Assembly (NCBI GenBank): GCA_030044475.1
Contig: JASHVP010000033.1
Location: 1-14,018 of the forward strand
Origin: Thermoplasmata archaeon
GTDB lineage: Archaea; Thermoplasmatota; Thermoplasmata; Lutacidiplasmatales; UBA184
Direction of reading: 5' to 3'
DNA: 14,018 bases
This document shows, piece by piece, positions 1 through 9,700 of this stretch; position 1 is the stretch's first letter, and each line of letters begins with the position of its first letter. The notes below the pieces were generated by a model. That model ran no database searches. It was given only the letters and a program-made list of their open reading frames with translations, and was not told where the DNA came from. The position numbers and the translations under genes are program-made.

Positions 1-697
1 GGGGGGCGCGGGGCCCCGCCGGCGCGATCGCGGTCCCGGCGGCTCCCGTCGTCGGCGCGGCGGCCGCCGCCTGCGGGACGACCTTCGGGGCGCGGACGAC
101 CGCGAGGACGAACAGGACGGCGCCGATCGCGGCGACCGCGACGCCGACGAGGGCGAGGGTGGTGAGACCCCGAACGGAGATCACGAGGTTCGCGACGGCG
201 CTCGGGTTGGACGAGTGGAAGGCGGCCGCGACCACGAGCGCCCCGCTCGACTTCGGGGTGAGGGAGATCGAGCCGCTCGAGCCGTTGCCGTAGGCGGTCG
301 TGACGCTGCCGGGGCAGGCGCCGGCCGAGTTGAGGCCGCCGTTGCAGTAGGCCGCCCCGATCGACGTGGTGCTCGGGGCGCCGCTCCAGGAGATCTCGAT
401 CGACCCGAGCGCGATCGGCGCGGTCAGGTTCCAGCCGTCGAACGGGACCGTCTGCGTCAGCGTCGCGCTCTGGCCCCCGACGATCCCCGTCGAGAAGACG
501 CCCGCGAGGGCGCCGCCGAGGACGATCAGGACGACGCCGACCCAGAACAGCCGGGGCCGGCGCCGCTTCGCCCGGGCGACCGCCGGGCCGCCGGCGGGGC
601 GGGCCGCCGGGGTCGGCGGTGCAGCGACCCCCGCGGAGGGTGGGTCGGCCGGTGCGTCGGAGGGGGCGGTTGCGGTCGGGGGGGGCTCGTTCTGCAT
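1..697 (-). CDS. Small protein with two membrane helices (3' end cut off by the window)
   Basis: This open frame starts at ATG 697-695 and runs without a stop to the window edge, so its C-terminus is missing; 232 codons are visible. The product begins with a Pro/Ala-rich, probably cytoplasmic segment (residues 1-43) and a basic patch AKRRRPR (43-49). A first membrane helix follows at about 50-70. The ectodomain of about 105 residues has two cysteines (C118, C128), likely a disulfide. A second helix at about 179-201 is followed by RAPK and another Ala/Pro-rich tail. Both ends would therefore face the cytoplasm. An AGGA ribosome-binding site sits 7 bases before ATG. The gene lies 28 bases after the stop of the upstream surface protein, so it is probably co-transcribed. 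The family was not recognised. Codon-consistent composition, sensible topology and operon position make it real; its function is unknown, perhaps an accessory membrane subunit of the surface proteins encoded upstream. Confidence 0.75.
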   Translation of the reverse strand, partial: MQNEPPPTATAPSDAPADPPSAGVAAPPTPAARPAGGPAVARAKRRRPRLFWVGVVLIVLGGALAGVFSTGIVGGQSATLTQTVPFDGWNLTAPIALGSIEISWSGAPSTTSIGAAYCNGGLNSAGACPGSVTTAYGNGSSGSISLTPKSSGALVVAAAFHSSNPSAVANLVISVRGLTTLALVGVAVAAIGAVLFVLAVVRAPKVVPQAAAAAPTTGAAGTAIAPAGPRAP

Positions 698-725
698 GCG
701 ATCGTCCTGCGGTGAAGCGACCTCG

Positions 726-2585
726 TCAGAGCGTGATGCGGCGCTGCTCCTCGGCGGCCTTGCGCTGCCGCTCGCGGTACCAGAGGAGGAGCGGGTAGAG
801 CGCCGCGGTCGCCACCACGGGGCCGACGACGAGCGCGGCGAGGACCCCGGTCACGGGGACGGTGGCGGTCTCGTGCACGGCACCGCTCGCGAACCAGAAC
901 GGCACCGCGAGCGGCCCGGACGTCGCGTTGAGGACCACCGACGTCGTCTCGGTGTGGCCGAACACCGTGACCGAGACCGTGTAGGTCCCGAAGTCGAGGA
1001 GGCGGACCCCGGCGCCGCTCGCGGCCAGCGGGATCCCGAAGCCGAGCGGACCCACCGTGCCGCTGCCGCTCCACGTGGCGTTCGCGATGGTGAACGGGAT
1101 GTCGGGGATCAGTTGGTCGGTCGTCACGTTCACCGCCTCGACGTAGATCCAGCTCGTGTCGGCGTCGGCGGTCGCGGCCGGCGGACCGGACTCGGAGTAC
1201 GTGTAGTTCCCGGAGGCGACCGGAACGCCGAACGCGTCCTTCGCCAGCACGGAGAAGGTGAGGTTGCTCCCCGCCGGGAGTCCGGGGATCACCCCGAACG
1301 TCGTGTTCTGGGTGAGCGGCGTCATCGGCAAGGTGCCCGCCAGCGACCCGGCCGGGTCGGTGAAGGTGAACCGGACGATCGACGACGCGATCGTCACGTT
1401 CGGGATCGGGGTATGCACCGTGACGTTCACGGGCGTCCCCGTCGCGAGCGCGGTGACGTTCGAGGCGAGGACCCACGGGGTCGACGTGAGGTTGGCGTTC
1501 GCGGTCAGGCCCTGGGACGGCGCCCACCAGCCGCCCTTCGTCGACCAGGTGAACTCGTAGAGGGGGCTCGTGAGGACGTCGATGTCGCTCCCCTCCCACG
1601 GCAGCCAGATGGTGATGTTGAAGGTCATCGTCGACCCGGGGTACGGCCCGATCACGGTCCCGACGGCCGGGGTGATATTCTCCCAGGTCGCGTTGCGGGG
1701 TCCGAACGGCTCCGAGTACGTCCCCGCGTACTGCCCGGTCAGGGTGAACGTCAGCAGCGCCTGGGGGATCGGGGTCCCGGGCGCCCCCGTCGGACCGATG
1801 CTCTCGATCCCGACCGAGATCCCTTGGGTCGGGTTCGGGTCGTACGGGTAGCCACCGAGGAGGCTCGGGTTCGTGAACACCGAGATGTCGCTCAAGAACG
1901 TCGTCGACCACCAGGGCGCTTCGACGTAGAACTGCCACGTGGCGTTGTCCCCGCTGCCGAGCGGCAGCTCGGTCGAGAAGCTGCTCGCCGTCGAGGAGAT
2001 CGTCGACGGCACCTCGAACTGGGACTCGACGGTGACGTTGAAGTAGACCGTCGAACCGGGATAGAAGAACCGGTACAGGTTGAAGTAGAACGAGGCGGTC
2101 GACGAGCCGGGGGTCGGCTGGTACATCGGCTCCACCCGCGGGGCCGCCGGGTCGAAGTCCCCGAGGGGGATGTTCGAGCCCGTCGGGTAGCTCGTCCCCC
2201 AGATCGTGACGTACGCCTCCGTGATCGGGACGTTCGTCGAGATGTTCAGCCAGAAATACGACAGGTACGTCGGCAGGTCGTTCTGGCACGGGACCGTGTT
2301 GAAGTTCGACCCGTCGAGCGCCGGGTCGCCCGGGACCTGGACCGTGACGAGGATGTCGGCGAAGAAGTTCGCCGAGTTCCAGTCGGGCGAGGTGTCCGGC
2401 GTCGGGCACGAGGCCGGCGTCGAGGACGGTGCGGACGGGCTCGCGGCCGCCGCGGCCGACCCCGCCGTCGGGGTCGCCGGCGCGGCCGCCGAGCCGCGGG
2501 CGGTCGCGAGCCCCACGAACCCCGCGAGGAGCATCGCCATCACGACCGCGACGGCGAGGAACGCGAGGCGCCGCGGGTCGGTCAC
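726..2585 (-). CDS. Membrane-anchored surface glycoprotein (paralogue of the gene at 2582-4582)
   Basis: 619 residues with an N-terminal signal (about residues 6-30, Ala-rich after it) and a long Ser/Thr/Asn/Pro-rich ectodomain. A C-terminal membrane helix (about 577-602) is followed by a charged tail ending QRRITL. Two cysteines only, C60 and C100. About 16 N-x-S/T sequons are visible, as expected for an archaeal surface glycoprotein. The ectodomain contains a recurring beta-sandwich signature, PGS-x-(V/M)-x-F-N-(V/I), at about 176, 316 and, degenerate, 434; I infer Ig/Fn3-like modules. Residues 429-465 align by eye with 446-484 of the neighbouring protein, and the tails of the two are alike, so they are paralogues. 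The start is GTG 2585-2583, overlapping the TGA of the upstream gene (GTGA) with GGTGA 4 bases before it, so translation is probably coupled. No enzyme motif was seen. Likely structural, adhesive or sensing; exact function unknown. Confidence 0.85.
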   Translation of the reverse strand: MTDPRRLAFLAVAVVMAMLLAGFVGLATARGSAAAPATPTAGSAAAAASPSAPSSTPASCPTPDTSPDWNSANFFADILVTVQVPGDPALDGSNFNTVPCQNDLPTYLSYFWLNISTNVPITEAYVTIWGTSYPTGSNIPLGDFDPAAPRVEPMYQPTPGSSTASFYFNLYRFFYPGSTVYFNVTVESQFEVPSTISSTASSFSTELPLGSGDNATWQFYVEAPWWSTTFLSDISVFTNPSLLGGYPYDPNPTQGISVGIESIGPTGAPGTPIPQALLTFTLTGQYAGTYSEPFGPRNATWENITPAVGTVIGPYPGSTMTFNITIWLPWEGSDIDVLTSPLYEFTWSTKGGWWAPSQGLTANANLTSTPWVLASNVTALATGTPVNVTVHTPIPNVTIASSIVRFTFTDPAGSLAGTLPMTPLTQNTTFGVIPGLPAGSNLTFSVLAKDAFGVPVASGNYTYSESGPPAATADADTSWIYVEAVNVTTDQLIPDIPFTIANATWSGSGTVGPLGFGIPLAASGAGVRLLDFGTYTVSVTVFGHTETTSVVLNATSGPLAVPFWFASGAVHETATVPVTGVLAALVVGPVVATAALYPLLLWYRERQRKAAEEQRRITL

Positions 2586-4582
2586 AGGGTCACCCGCTTG
2601 ACCTCCGCCTCACGACGGGCGATGATGCGGCGCCACCAGAGGTAGAGGGGGACGAACAGCACCCCCGCGGCCACGAGGCCGACGAGGGTGCCGACGACGA
2701 GCGAGGCGCCGGCGCCGCCGGCGGCCACGGGCGCGACCGCGGTGCTGTTGAGGTAGAAGAGCAGGATGTCCCCGTTCTCGATGATCGCGTAGTCGCTCGC
2801 GGACGCGAGGACCTGGTGCAGGACGGTCGCGTGGGGGACGGCGATCCGCACCTCGACGCCGCGGGCGAGGAGGACGCCGAGGGTGGCCGGCGGCGTGACG
2901 TTCACGAGGTACGTCGCGCCGGCGGGGACGACGATCGGGACGTACGACGCCCCGCTCGCGTTCGGGTACGCCATCCCGTCGTAGGTCGTCCCGATCGAGT
3001 GGAGGTAGCCGCCGACGGCCTCGATCGAGACGCGGGCGCCGGAGACCCAGCTGCTCCGCCCCGCGTCGTAGACGGCGACGTAGAAGAACGTCTGGTTCTC
3101 GGGGACGTTCCCGAAGAGGGTCTGCGGCGACGTGACCGAGTAGTTCCACGTCGGGGAGATCTCGAGCGTCGAGGCGAAGTCCCACGCGTAGATGCTGAAG
3201 TTGACGAAGGCGCCGGACGGCAGTCCGGGGATCTCCCCCAGGAACGTGGTGGAGTTGAAGCGGGCGAACGCCGCGGTCGTGGTCGACACCGCCCCGATCG
3301 CCGGCAGGTCGACGGTGTAGACGACCTCCGCGGCATTGATCGCGGTCCCGGGCGAGGTGCTCGCCAGCGTCAGGTCGATCGGCGTCCCCGGCCCGACGAC
3401 GGAGACGTTGCCGGTCCCCGGGTTCGCGGCGACGCTCGGGGACGCGTAGAGGTCGAGGTCGTTCCCGAACGTCCCGGAGACGAACGTCCCGTTCCCGCCG
3501 ACCGTGTATCCGGCGACCGCGGAGACGACGGTGTCCCCGTAGTAGTCGGACGCGGTCAGCTGGAACCGGACCGTGGCCCCCGGGTCGAGGGCGTACGACG
3601 CCGGGACCGTGAAGTTGAGGTGGAGCGGGCCGGAGGTCCCGGAGCCGTTGAAGACCCACTGGAGCTTCTCGGACTGCACCACGACGCCCGTCGCGAGCGA
3701 CTCGGTGACGCTCACGTACGCCGCCCCGAACGTCGCGCCGGTCGACGCGTCGCCCGTCGTCGTGAACAACTCCAGATTCTCGGAGTCGTTCCAATCGAGG
3801 CTCGCGGAATCGTTCCGCGTGAGGACGGCGGGGTCCGTCCGAACCTCGACGTCGGCGGCGAACGCGGAGGCGCCCGCGTACTGCCGGGCCCCGGGGTCGG
3901 GCGAGTACGGCCAGGCGCCGGCGTAGGTGTACGTGTAGGTCGGTCCGAGCACGTGGGAGAAGACGCCCGAGTTGTTGTACGTGAGCGCGATCCACCAGGT
4001 CATCGCCATGCCGGGATAGAAGTCGCCTCCGGAGCCGCTGGTGATGTTGACGAGGTACCACCACGGGTACGTCTTGTTCGTGACGCCCGCGAGCGGTCCG
4101 ATGTAGTACTGCTGGGTCGCGGAGTGCCACGTCGTTCCGCTGTACGCCGAATAGTACTGGTCGCCGTTCCACAAGGTGCCGGAGACGTTGATCGCCACCG
4201 GCGAGTCGACGCCGTACGGGCTCGAGCCGGTCCAGTTGATCGGATGCATCGACTTCACGAGCAGCGGGATCGACTGGGTCACCGTCGGCTCGACGGAAGC
4301 GCTCGACTGGCCCGGGCCCGGCACGATGTCCGGCTCGGTCGGGTTGTAGGCGGAGACGCAGACGGTCCCCGACACGTACGCGCAGTACGGGTTGAACGTG
4401 GCGTTCGCGGCCGGCGCCGGAGCCGTCGGCGCCCCGGACGCGCCGTCGGACGGCGCGGTCATCGGGAGCCCCGCGACCGTTCCGGAGAGCGCGAGGCCCC
4501 CCACGACGGCGATCGCGACGGCCACGAGGAACCCCGCGGGGGCCGACCCCCGGCGGCCGTGCGATACGGTGGGGAGATGCAC
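2582..4582 (-). CDS. Membrane-anchored surface glycoprotein with Ig-like modules
   Basis: 666 residues from GTG 4582-4580. An open frame extends further upstream to 5203, but that part is arginine-rich and lies antisense-frame-like inside the preceding gene. The GTG has a strong GGAGGA site 9 bases before it and is followed at once by a signal sequence (hydrophobic about residues 16-38), so it is the start. The ectodomain has two cysteines (C67, C75), about 19 N-glycosylation sequons and many aromatic residues. Beta modules carry the PG-x-(T/M)-x-(F/W) signature at about 190, 334 and 453. A membrane helix (about 624-648) precedes a basic tail, RRIIARREAEVKRVTL. The tail and the module at 446-484 match the downstream paralogue. 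The stop of the previous gene is only 14 bases upstream; its own stop overlaps the next start. Role is inferred as a structural or binding component of the cell surface; the family was not recognised. Confidence 0.85.
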   Translation of the reverse strand: MHLPTVSHGRRGSAPAGFLVAVAIAVVGGLALSGTVAGLPMTAPSDGASGAPTAPAPAANATFNPYCAYVSGTVCVSAYNPTEPDIVPGPGQSSASVEPTVTQSIPLLVKSMHPINWTGSSPYGVDSPVAINVSGTLWNGDQYYSAYSGTTWHSATQQYYIGPLAGVTNKTYPWWYLVNITSGSGGDFYPGMAMTWWIALTYNNSGVFSHVLGPTYTYTYAGAWPYSPDPGARQYAGASAFAADVEVRTDPAVLTRNDSASLDWNDSENLELFTTTGDASTGATFGAAYVSVTESLATGVVVQSEKLQWVFNGSGTSGPLHLNFTVPASYALDPGATVRFQLTASDYYGDTVVSAVAGYTVGGNGTFVSGTFGNDLDLYASPSVAANPGTGNVSVVGPGTPIDLTLASTSPGTAINAAEVVYTVDLPAIGAVSTTTAAFARFNSTTFLGEIPGLPSGAFVNFSIYAWDFASTLEISPTWNYSVTSPQTLFGNVPENQTFFYVAVYDAGRSSWVSGARVSIEAVGGYLHSIGTTYDGMAYPNASGASYVPIVVPAGATYLVNVTPPATLGVLLARGVEVRIAVPHATVLHQVLASASDYAIIENGDILLFYLNSTAVAPVAAGGAGASLVVGTLVGLVAAGVLFVPLYLWWRRIIARREAEVKRVTL

Positions 4583-4591
4583 GGTCGCGGT

Positions 4592-4597
4592 TCCTCC
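4592..4597 (-). promoter_or_regulatory. Ribosome-binding site fixing the GTG start at 4582
   Basis: GGAGGA on the minus strand, overlapping the TAG of the preceding gene by one base and 9 bases ahead of GTG 4582-4580. It decides between this GTG and the much longer open frame reaching back to 5203, and supports translation directly after termination of the upstream gene. Confidence 0.75.
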
Positions 4598-6705
4598 TAC
4601 TCGAAGCGGCCAAACGCCGGATTCGGATTGCCTTCTTCCGCGGAGAACTTCGAGCCGGACGACATCAACCCGGACTTCCCCGCGACGACCGCCACGGGGC
4701 GCTGACGGAGACGGATCCGGGCGGCGCCCATCGCGATCACCCCGGCCGCGATCCCCTGCAGCGAGACGTTGCTGACCGACACCGACTGGCCGATCCCGAT
4801 CTGCTGCGGCTGGGCGACGGGGGTCGCGACGACGACCGTCGGCGGCGGCGGGGGAGGCGGCGGAGGCGGCGGGGGGGGCGGCAGGACCGTCGTCGAGAAG
4901 GTGTCCTCCACGGCGATCTGCGCGAGCGGGAACGACTGCAGCGCGGTGCTGATGTTCGTCCCCGGGACGTACGTCGCCCACGTGAAGACGCCGTTCTCCG
5001 AGCCGGAGCCGGCGGAGTAGCACGACCCGGTCGTGCAGGCGTCGACCGGCACGAGCCCGTACGGACCGCCGGTCGCGACGACGTCGAAGGAGACCTGCCA
5101 GCTGTCGCCGACGTACATGACGTTCGTGGACGCGTTCGTCGACCAGTTCCAGCCGAGGTACTCGCGGCCGTCCTGCACCAGGATCGTCGGCTCCTTCTGG
5201 CACGACGGGAACGGAACGCCCTGCCGCTCACAGGTGGCGGTCGCGTTCGGGTCCGGCGCGACGGCGATCGACCCGAACGGCACGAAGGTGAACACGGGCT
5301 TCCCGGTGCCCCGGGCGACCTGGGTCACCAGGACCGGCCCGAAGGAGATTCCCCGGAGCGCCTGGAGCAGATAGGGGTTCTGGGTGTTCGGCGTCGAGAC
5401 GAGGCCGTGCGCCACCTGGAGGATGTTCCCCGTCTGCCCGTCGGGGCAGGTGAATCCCTCCGGCCCGTCCCACGTACCGCCGGTGGCGGCCGCCAGGGCG
5501 CAGCCCGCGAGGAGGATGTGGTCGACGTCCTGGACGACCGCGTAGCCGCCGGGCCCCGAGCCCGGACCCCGCCCGGTCGCCCAGTTCTTGCAGTCCGGGT
5601 CGGTGTTGCAGTCGTTGTAGTCGATCACGTCGATCGTGCAGTCGCCGCCGACCGAGTCGGTGCACGAGGGGGACGTGTGGGCGAGCCCGGCGATCGAGTC
5701 GTTCGCGATGCCGTTCTGGCTCGCGACCCATCCCTCGCACTCGGGCTGGATCCCGTTCTGGAAGATGTACGCGGGCTCGCACGTCGCGGCGTAGCAGTCG
5801 GGGCCGGTCGTCGTCGCCGCCCCGTCCTGCCAGCCGAGGCACATGTTCTCGATGTAGTTCGGGTCCTGCGGGGCCGCCGACCCGAGGTAGACGATCACGT
5901 GGTGCGTGTCGTTCTCCCAGGTGAGCCCGCTCCCGATGATCGTGCCGTAGAGGGCGGTGATCGAGGAGGAGTCGAGGTCGTTGTCGGACATGTCGTTGTC
6001 CGGGTAGCTCCAGCCGCCGTCGAGCACGGTCGACTGGAACGTCGCCTTCACCTCGGCGCCGAAGTACTGCGACGGGACGAACTGCGCGATGTCGACGTGG
6101 TACTCCGCCCCGTCGTCGTCGTTCCAGTCGTCGTCGTACGTCGCGAAGAAGTCGACGAGCGCGAACGAGACCTGCGTGTGCGGGTTCGCGTCCTGGATCG
6201 CGTTCGCGATCGTCCCGGCGTTCGCGACGAAGAACGGCACTCCGTTCGACTCCTCGCACGACGGCTGCTGGGAGCCGGCCTCCGCGATCGCGCACTTGTC
6301 GTAGCCGACGTCGCCGTCCTCCCAGTTCGCCGTGCCGTCCTGGGTGACGGTCTCGAGCACGAACGCCACCTGGACCGCCGGGTAGGCGAGCCCCGCCCCC
6401 TCGGAGGCGGTCGCGGTCATCGTCACGCGGGCGATCCCCGTCCCCGCGGCGCAGCTCGTCGACTCCTGCGCGCAGATCGCGCCCGGGCTCACCGAGATGC
6501 CGAGCGCGAGCGCCGAGGAGGCGGCGTCCGGGGCGGTGGCGTCGGCGAGGGAGAGCTGGCCGACGGGCGTCGCGAGCGCCCCGACGACGCCGCCGTGCGC
6601 CGAGGCGGGGGCGGCCCGCGAGACGTTCCCCACCATCGCGAGCGCGAGGCCCGAGAAGGCGAGGGCGAAGAGGATCGTGCGCAGCGATCGGCCGTACGGG
6701 CTCAC
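4597..6705 (-). CDS. Cysteine-rich surface protein with probable vWA-like domain, polyproline stalk and C-terminal anchor
   Basis: 702 residues. A signal sequence (hydrophobic about 11-26, then AAPASAHGG) leads to a secreted region of about 580 residues with 18 cysteines, an even number suggesting up to nine disulfides. Residues 110-280 look like a von Willebrand factor A fold: strand VQVAFVLETV (111-120), a helix near 158-172, strand VSFALVDFF (179-187), VDIAQFV (204-210), a helix SSSITALYGTIIGSG (246-260) and strand HHVIVYLG (268-275). The usual metal-site DxSxS is absent after the first strand. Asp-rich loops at 191-198 and 236-245 could bind calcium. Fourteen prolines (609-622) form a stalk, followed by a weak membrane helix (about 643-660), a basic RIRLRQR stop and a tail of about 35 residues ending NPAFGRFE. 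GTG 6705 is chosen over ATG 6732 because GTGA overlaps the previous stop and GGAGG lies 5 bases upstream. Function inferred: surface recognition or scaffold. Confidence 0.85.
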   Translation of the reverse strand: MSPYGRSLRTILFALAFSGLALAMVGNVSRAAPASAHGGVVGALATPVGQLSLADATAPDAASSALALGISVSPGAICAQESTSCAAGTGIARVTMTATASEGAGLAYPAVQVAFVLETVTQDGTANWEDGDVGYDKCAIAEAGSQQPSCEESNGVPFFVANAGTIANAIQDANPHTQVSFALVDFFATYDDDWNDDDGAEYHVDIAQFVPSQYFGAEVKATFQSTVLDGGWSYPDNDMSDNDLDSSSITALYGTIIGSGLTWENDTHHVIVYLGSAAPQDPNYIENMCLGWQDGAATTTGPDCYAATCEPAYIFQNGIQPECEGWVASQNGIANDSIAGLAHTSPSCTDSVGGDCTIDVIDYNDCNTDPDCKNWATGRGPGSGPGGYAVVQDVDHILLAGCALAAATGGTWDGPEGFTCPDGQTGNILQVAHGLVSTPNTQNPYLLQALRGISFGPVLVTQVARGTGKPVFTFVPFGSIAVAPDPNATATCERQGVPFPSCQKEPTILVQDGREYLGWNWSTNASTNVMYVGDSWQVSFDVVATGGPYGLVPVDACTTGSCYSAGSGSENGVFTWATYVPGTNISTALQSFPLAQIAVEDTFSTTVLPPPPPPPPPPPPPPTVVVATPVAQPQQIGIGQSVSVSNVSLQGIAAGVIAMGAARIRLRQRPVAVVAGKSGLMSSGSKFSAEEGNPNPAFGRFE
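4840..4881 (-). repeat. Run of 14 proline codons (low-complexity stalk)
   Basis: The minus strand reads 14 successive CCN codons, mixed CCG, CCC and CCT, giving residues P609-P622 of the vWA-like surface protein just before its membrane segment. The codon mixture shows selection on the peptide rather than simple slippage of one triplet. Proline runs of this kind form stiff extended spacers and stall ribosomes unless aIF5A acts; both points are established knowledge applied here by inference. Confidence 0.9.
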
Positions 6706-9700
6706 GGGGTCCTCCGCCGGCGCGCCCCCCACGCGACGAGCGCCACCGCCGCGCCGACCAGGGCGACCCCGCCGACCAGGAGGAGGAGGGGCACCATCGG
6801 GCCCGACATCGCGCTCGAGGTCGCGGTCGTCGGGGAGCTCAGCGAGACGGCGAGCGGGGTCGTGCCGCCGCCGAGCGTCACGTTCTCCTGCAGCGCCCGG
6901 TACCCGGGCGCGGAGACGGTCACCGAGTACGTTCCGACGTAGAGCGAGACGGAGAACGTGCCGTCCGCCGAGGTCGTCGCCGGCCGGGCGAGGACCGCCC
7001 CGTCGGTGGTGCTGCCGCTCACGGTGACGGTCGCGCCGGCGATCACGGTCCCGGTCGCGGCCGAACGGACCGTTCCGGCGAGCGTCGCGGTGGCCGGGTA
7101 GAGCTCGACGATCCGGTTCACGATCGCCCCGTTGACCCCGACGACGAACGCCACGGGCACGTAGATGTCGCTCGCCGCGCCGCCGGGGACCGCGGTCAGG
7201 TCGTACGTCCCGTTCGGGAGGGCCGTCGTCAGGGACCCGGACGGACCCGTCATCCCGAGGAGGGTCGTCCCCGACCAGAGGGCGACGTCGGGGAGCGGGG
7301 TGTCGAGGAGGCCATCCTCCACGGCGACGGTCGTCGTCCAGGCGAACGTCGGGAGCGTCAGGTCGACGCCGGAGACCGGCGCGGTCACCGTGACCGAGCG
7401 GCTCTCGGCCGTGAAGCCGGGCGCGGAGGCGACGACGTCGTACGTCCCGGTGCCGAGGTCGGCGGAGAACGTCCCCGACGGGCCGGCGGCGACCGAGGCG
7501 ACGACCGCGCTGCCCAGGTGGAACGCGACGACGGCGCCGGCGATGCCGCCGCCGCCCTCCGCCGCGACCCAGCCGGAAACGGGGAACACCTGGTCGACCG
7601 AGAGCGGCACGAGCCCGATCGCGGGCGCGACGATCGTCGCGCCGCTGACGGCGCTGGCGACCGCGTAGCCGTCCTCGTAGCCCGGGGCGCTGACGGAGAT
7701 CGTGAGCGACCCCGGCGGCGTCGCGATCCGGTACGCGCCGGCGAGGTCGGTCGCGGTCGGCGCGTCACACGCCAGGTAGGCGTAGGTCGGGCAGCCCTCG
7801 ACGGTGGCGTTGTCGACCGCGTCGCCCGTCAGCGCGTCGACGACCGTCCCGGCGACCACGCCGTACTCCTCGAGGAAGACGTAGCCCATGTTGACCGTCT
7901 CGCCGTTGACGATCGAGACGGGCCGGTAGCTCGTGTTGAAGTCCGGCGCCGCGGCGGTCAGGATGTACTGGCCGGGGGTGATCGTGAGGGCGAACGAGCC
8001 GTTCGGGCCCGCGGTCGCGAAGACGTCGCACGGGCCGGTCGGCGTCCCGCCGAGCGGCGAGCAGAGGGCGAGCGAGGCCCCGCCGAGCGCGAGGCCGGTC
8101 GGCAGGCCCCGGACCGTCCCGAAGATCTCGCCGTCGGCGACCATGAGGTACGGCGCGGCCCACCCCCAGGTGTCCGGCGCGACGACGACCGACTCGGTGT
8201 AGTTCCCCACGAAGCCGGTCGCCGACACCGTGATCGTGTCGTGGCCCGGCACCGCGGTGACCCAGTAGTATCCGGTGGCGTTCGTCACCTGGTAGACGCA
8301 GTACGACGAGAACGAGAGGGTCCCCGGGCAGATCGAGACGACGGCGCCCGGGACCGGGACGTCCCCGGGCAACGCCAGCACCCGGCTCGCGACGACCCCG
8401 TAGCCGGTGAGGTTGATCGTCGAGAAGACGTGGGACGTCCCGGGCGCGATGTCGATCTTGTCGGTCGTGTTCGCCTCGTAGCCGGCGTGCGTGACCGTGA
8501 CCGAATCATCGGGGCCGATCGGCGCGTCGGCGAGGAACTCCCCCAGCAGGTTCGTCGGGAAGACGGAGGCGCCGGACCCGTAGACCGGGTCCGGGCTCGC
8601 GGTGGCGACGGCCGCCAGCGGGAGGGCCGTGTGCGTGGTCGAGTCGAGGACGGTCCCGCCGTACGAGAGGGGAGCGGTGTAGTTCACGTAGACGCCCGAG
8701 ACCCAGCCCCAATGGTCGATGTCGACCGTGCCGGCCTGGGTCGCGTTCGCGCTGGTCAGGTTCGTCGCCTGGCCCGGGAGCACCGGGGCGGCGAGTTGGC
8801 TCGTGTTGTAGTCGAGCGAGCCGCCGACGGTGAACTGCACCCGGTTCCCGGACGGGGCCGAGATGTTGACGAAGCCGCCGCCGTTCGTCACCCCGGCCGT
8901 CTGGCCGTACCGTCCGTCGATCGGGTCGTTGTACGAGGCGGAGACGCCGACGCCCGCGACCGGCAACCCGGTCACCGAGTCGAGCACCGTCGCCGTCGCC
9001 CAGCCGTACTCGAGGAGGTCGGCCGGCGCGACGTTGATCGACATGTTGAAGCCCGGCCCCGAGATCGGCCAGACGCGGGTCGTGTTGGCGTACGCGAGGT
9101 TCGGCAGCGCCGAGGTGATGTTCGTCGAGCCGGCGATGTTCTGGCCGTCGAGGAAGACCGTCCAGAGACCCGCGCCGTTGGCGTACTCGAGCGCGTAGCC
9201 GTTGTTGAGGCCGTTCGTGATCGCGTCGATCGTCGCCCACCGGGCCGGAGTCGTCTGGTTGTCGGTGGCGTTGGTCAGGTTGCCGACCTCGTAGAGGTAC
9301 CCCTGGAACGAGCCGAACAGGGGCAGGGGGAGGGTCTCCGACGGGGGCAACCACGTTTCGTTCGCCGAGACGTTCAGGAACAGGACCGGGGCGATCGCGC
9401 CCCACTGGGCGCTCCCGTCCCCACCGGGGAACACCTCGTACGCCTGGATCTGGAGACCGTAGCCGACGTAGGTCGGGATGTAGTAGTCGCCGGACGTCCC
9501 GGACGGACCCGAGGCGAGGCAGAGCAGGTCGGCGTTGCAGACATCGACCGAGCTGGGGAGCACGAGCGGGATCGCGGTGTGCTGCCCGGCGGAGAGGTTG
9601 ATCCGGACCAGCGGCCACGGCGAGAGGCTCAGGTTCCCGTGGATCCACGGGACCGGCTGCATCGGCACGGAGCCGACGTTCGTGACCGGGAGCGTCAGGG

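Noticed and set aside
366..4705. Very long plus-strand open frames (366-2645 and 2429-4705)
   Set aside because: Their products are dominated by Arg, Asp, Gly and Pro without hydrophobic segments. They lie antisense to good minus-strand genes and are the usual by-product of high third-position GC.
4840..4881. GGC-rich tract as a CRISPR or microsatellite element
   Set aside because: It is an in-frame proline run with mixed codons; there are no spacers or regular repeat units.
4583..5203. N-terminal extension of the 2582-4582 gene back to 5203
   Set aside because: The extension is Arg-rich, overlaps the preceding gene and lacks a signal; GTG 4582 has GGAGGA and is followed directly by a signal sequence.
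6706..6732. ATG 6732 as start of the vWA-like protein
   Set aside because: It would add nine residues ahead of the signal; the GTGA overlap with GGAGG 5 bases before GTG 6705 is better.
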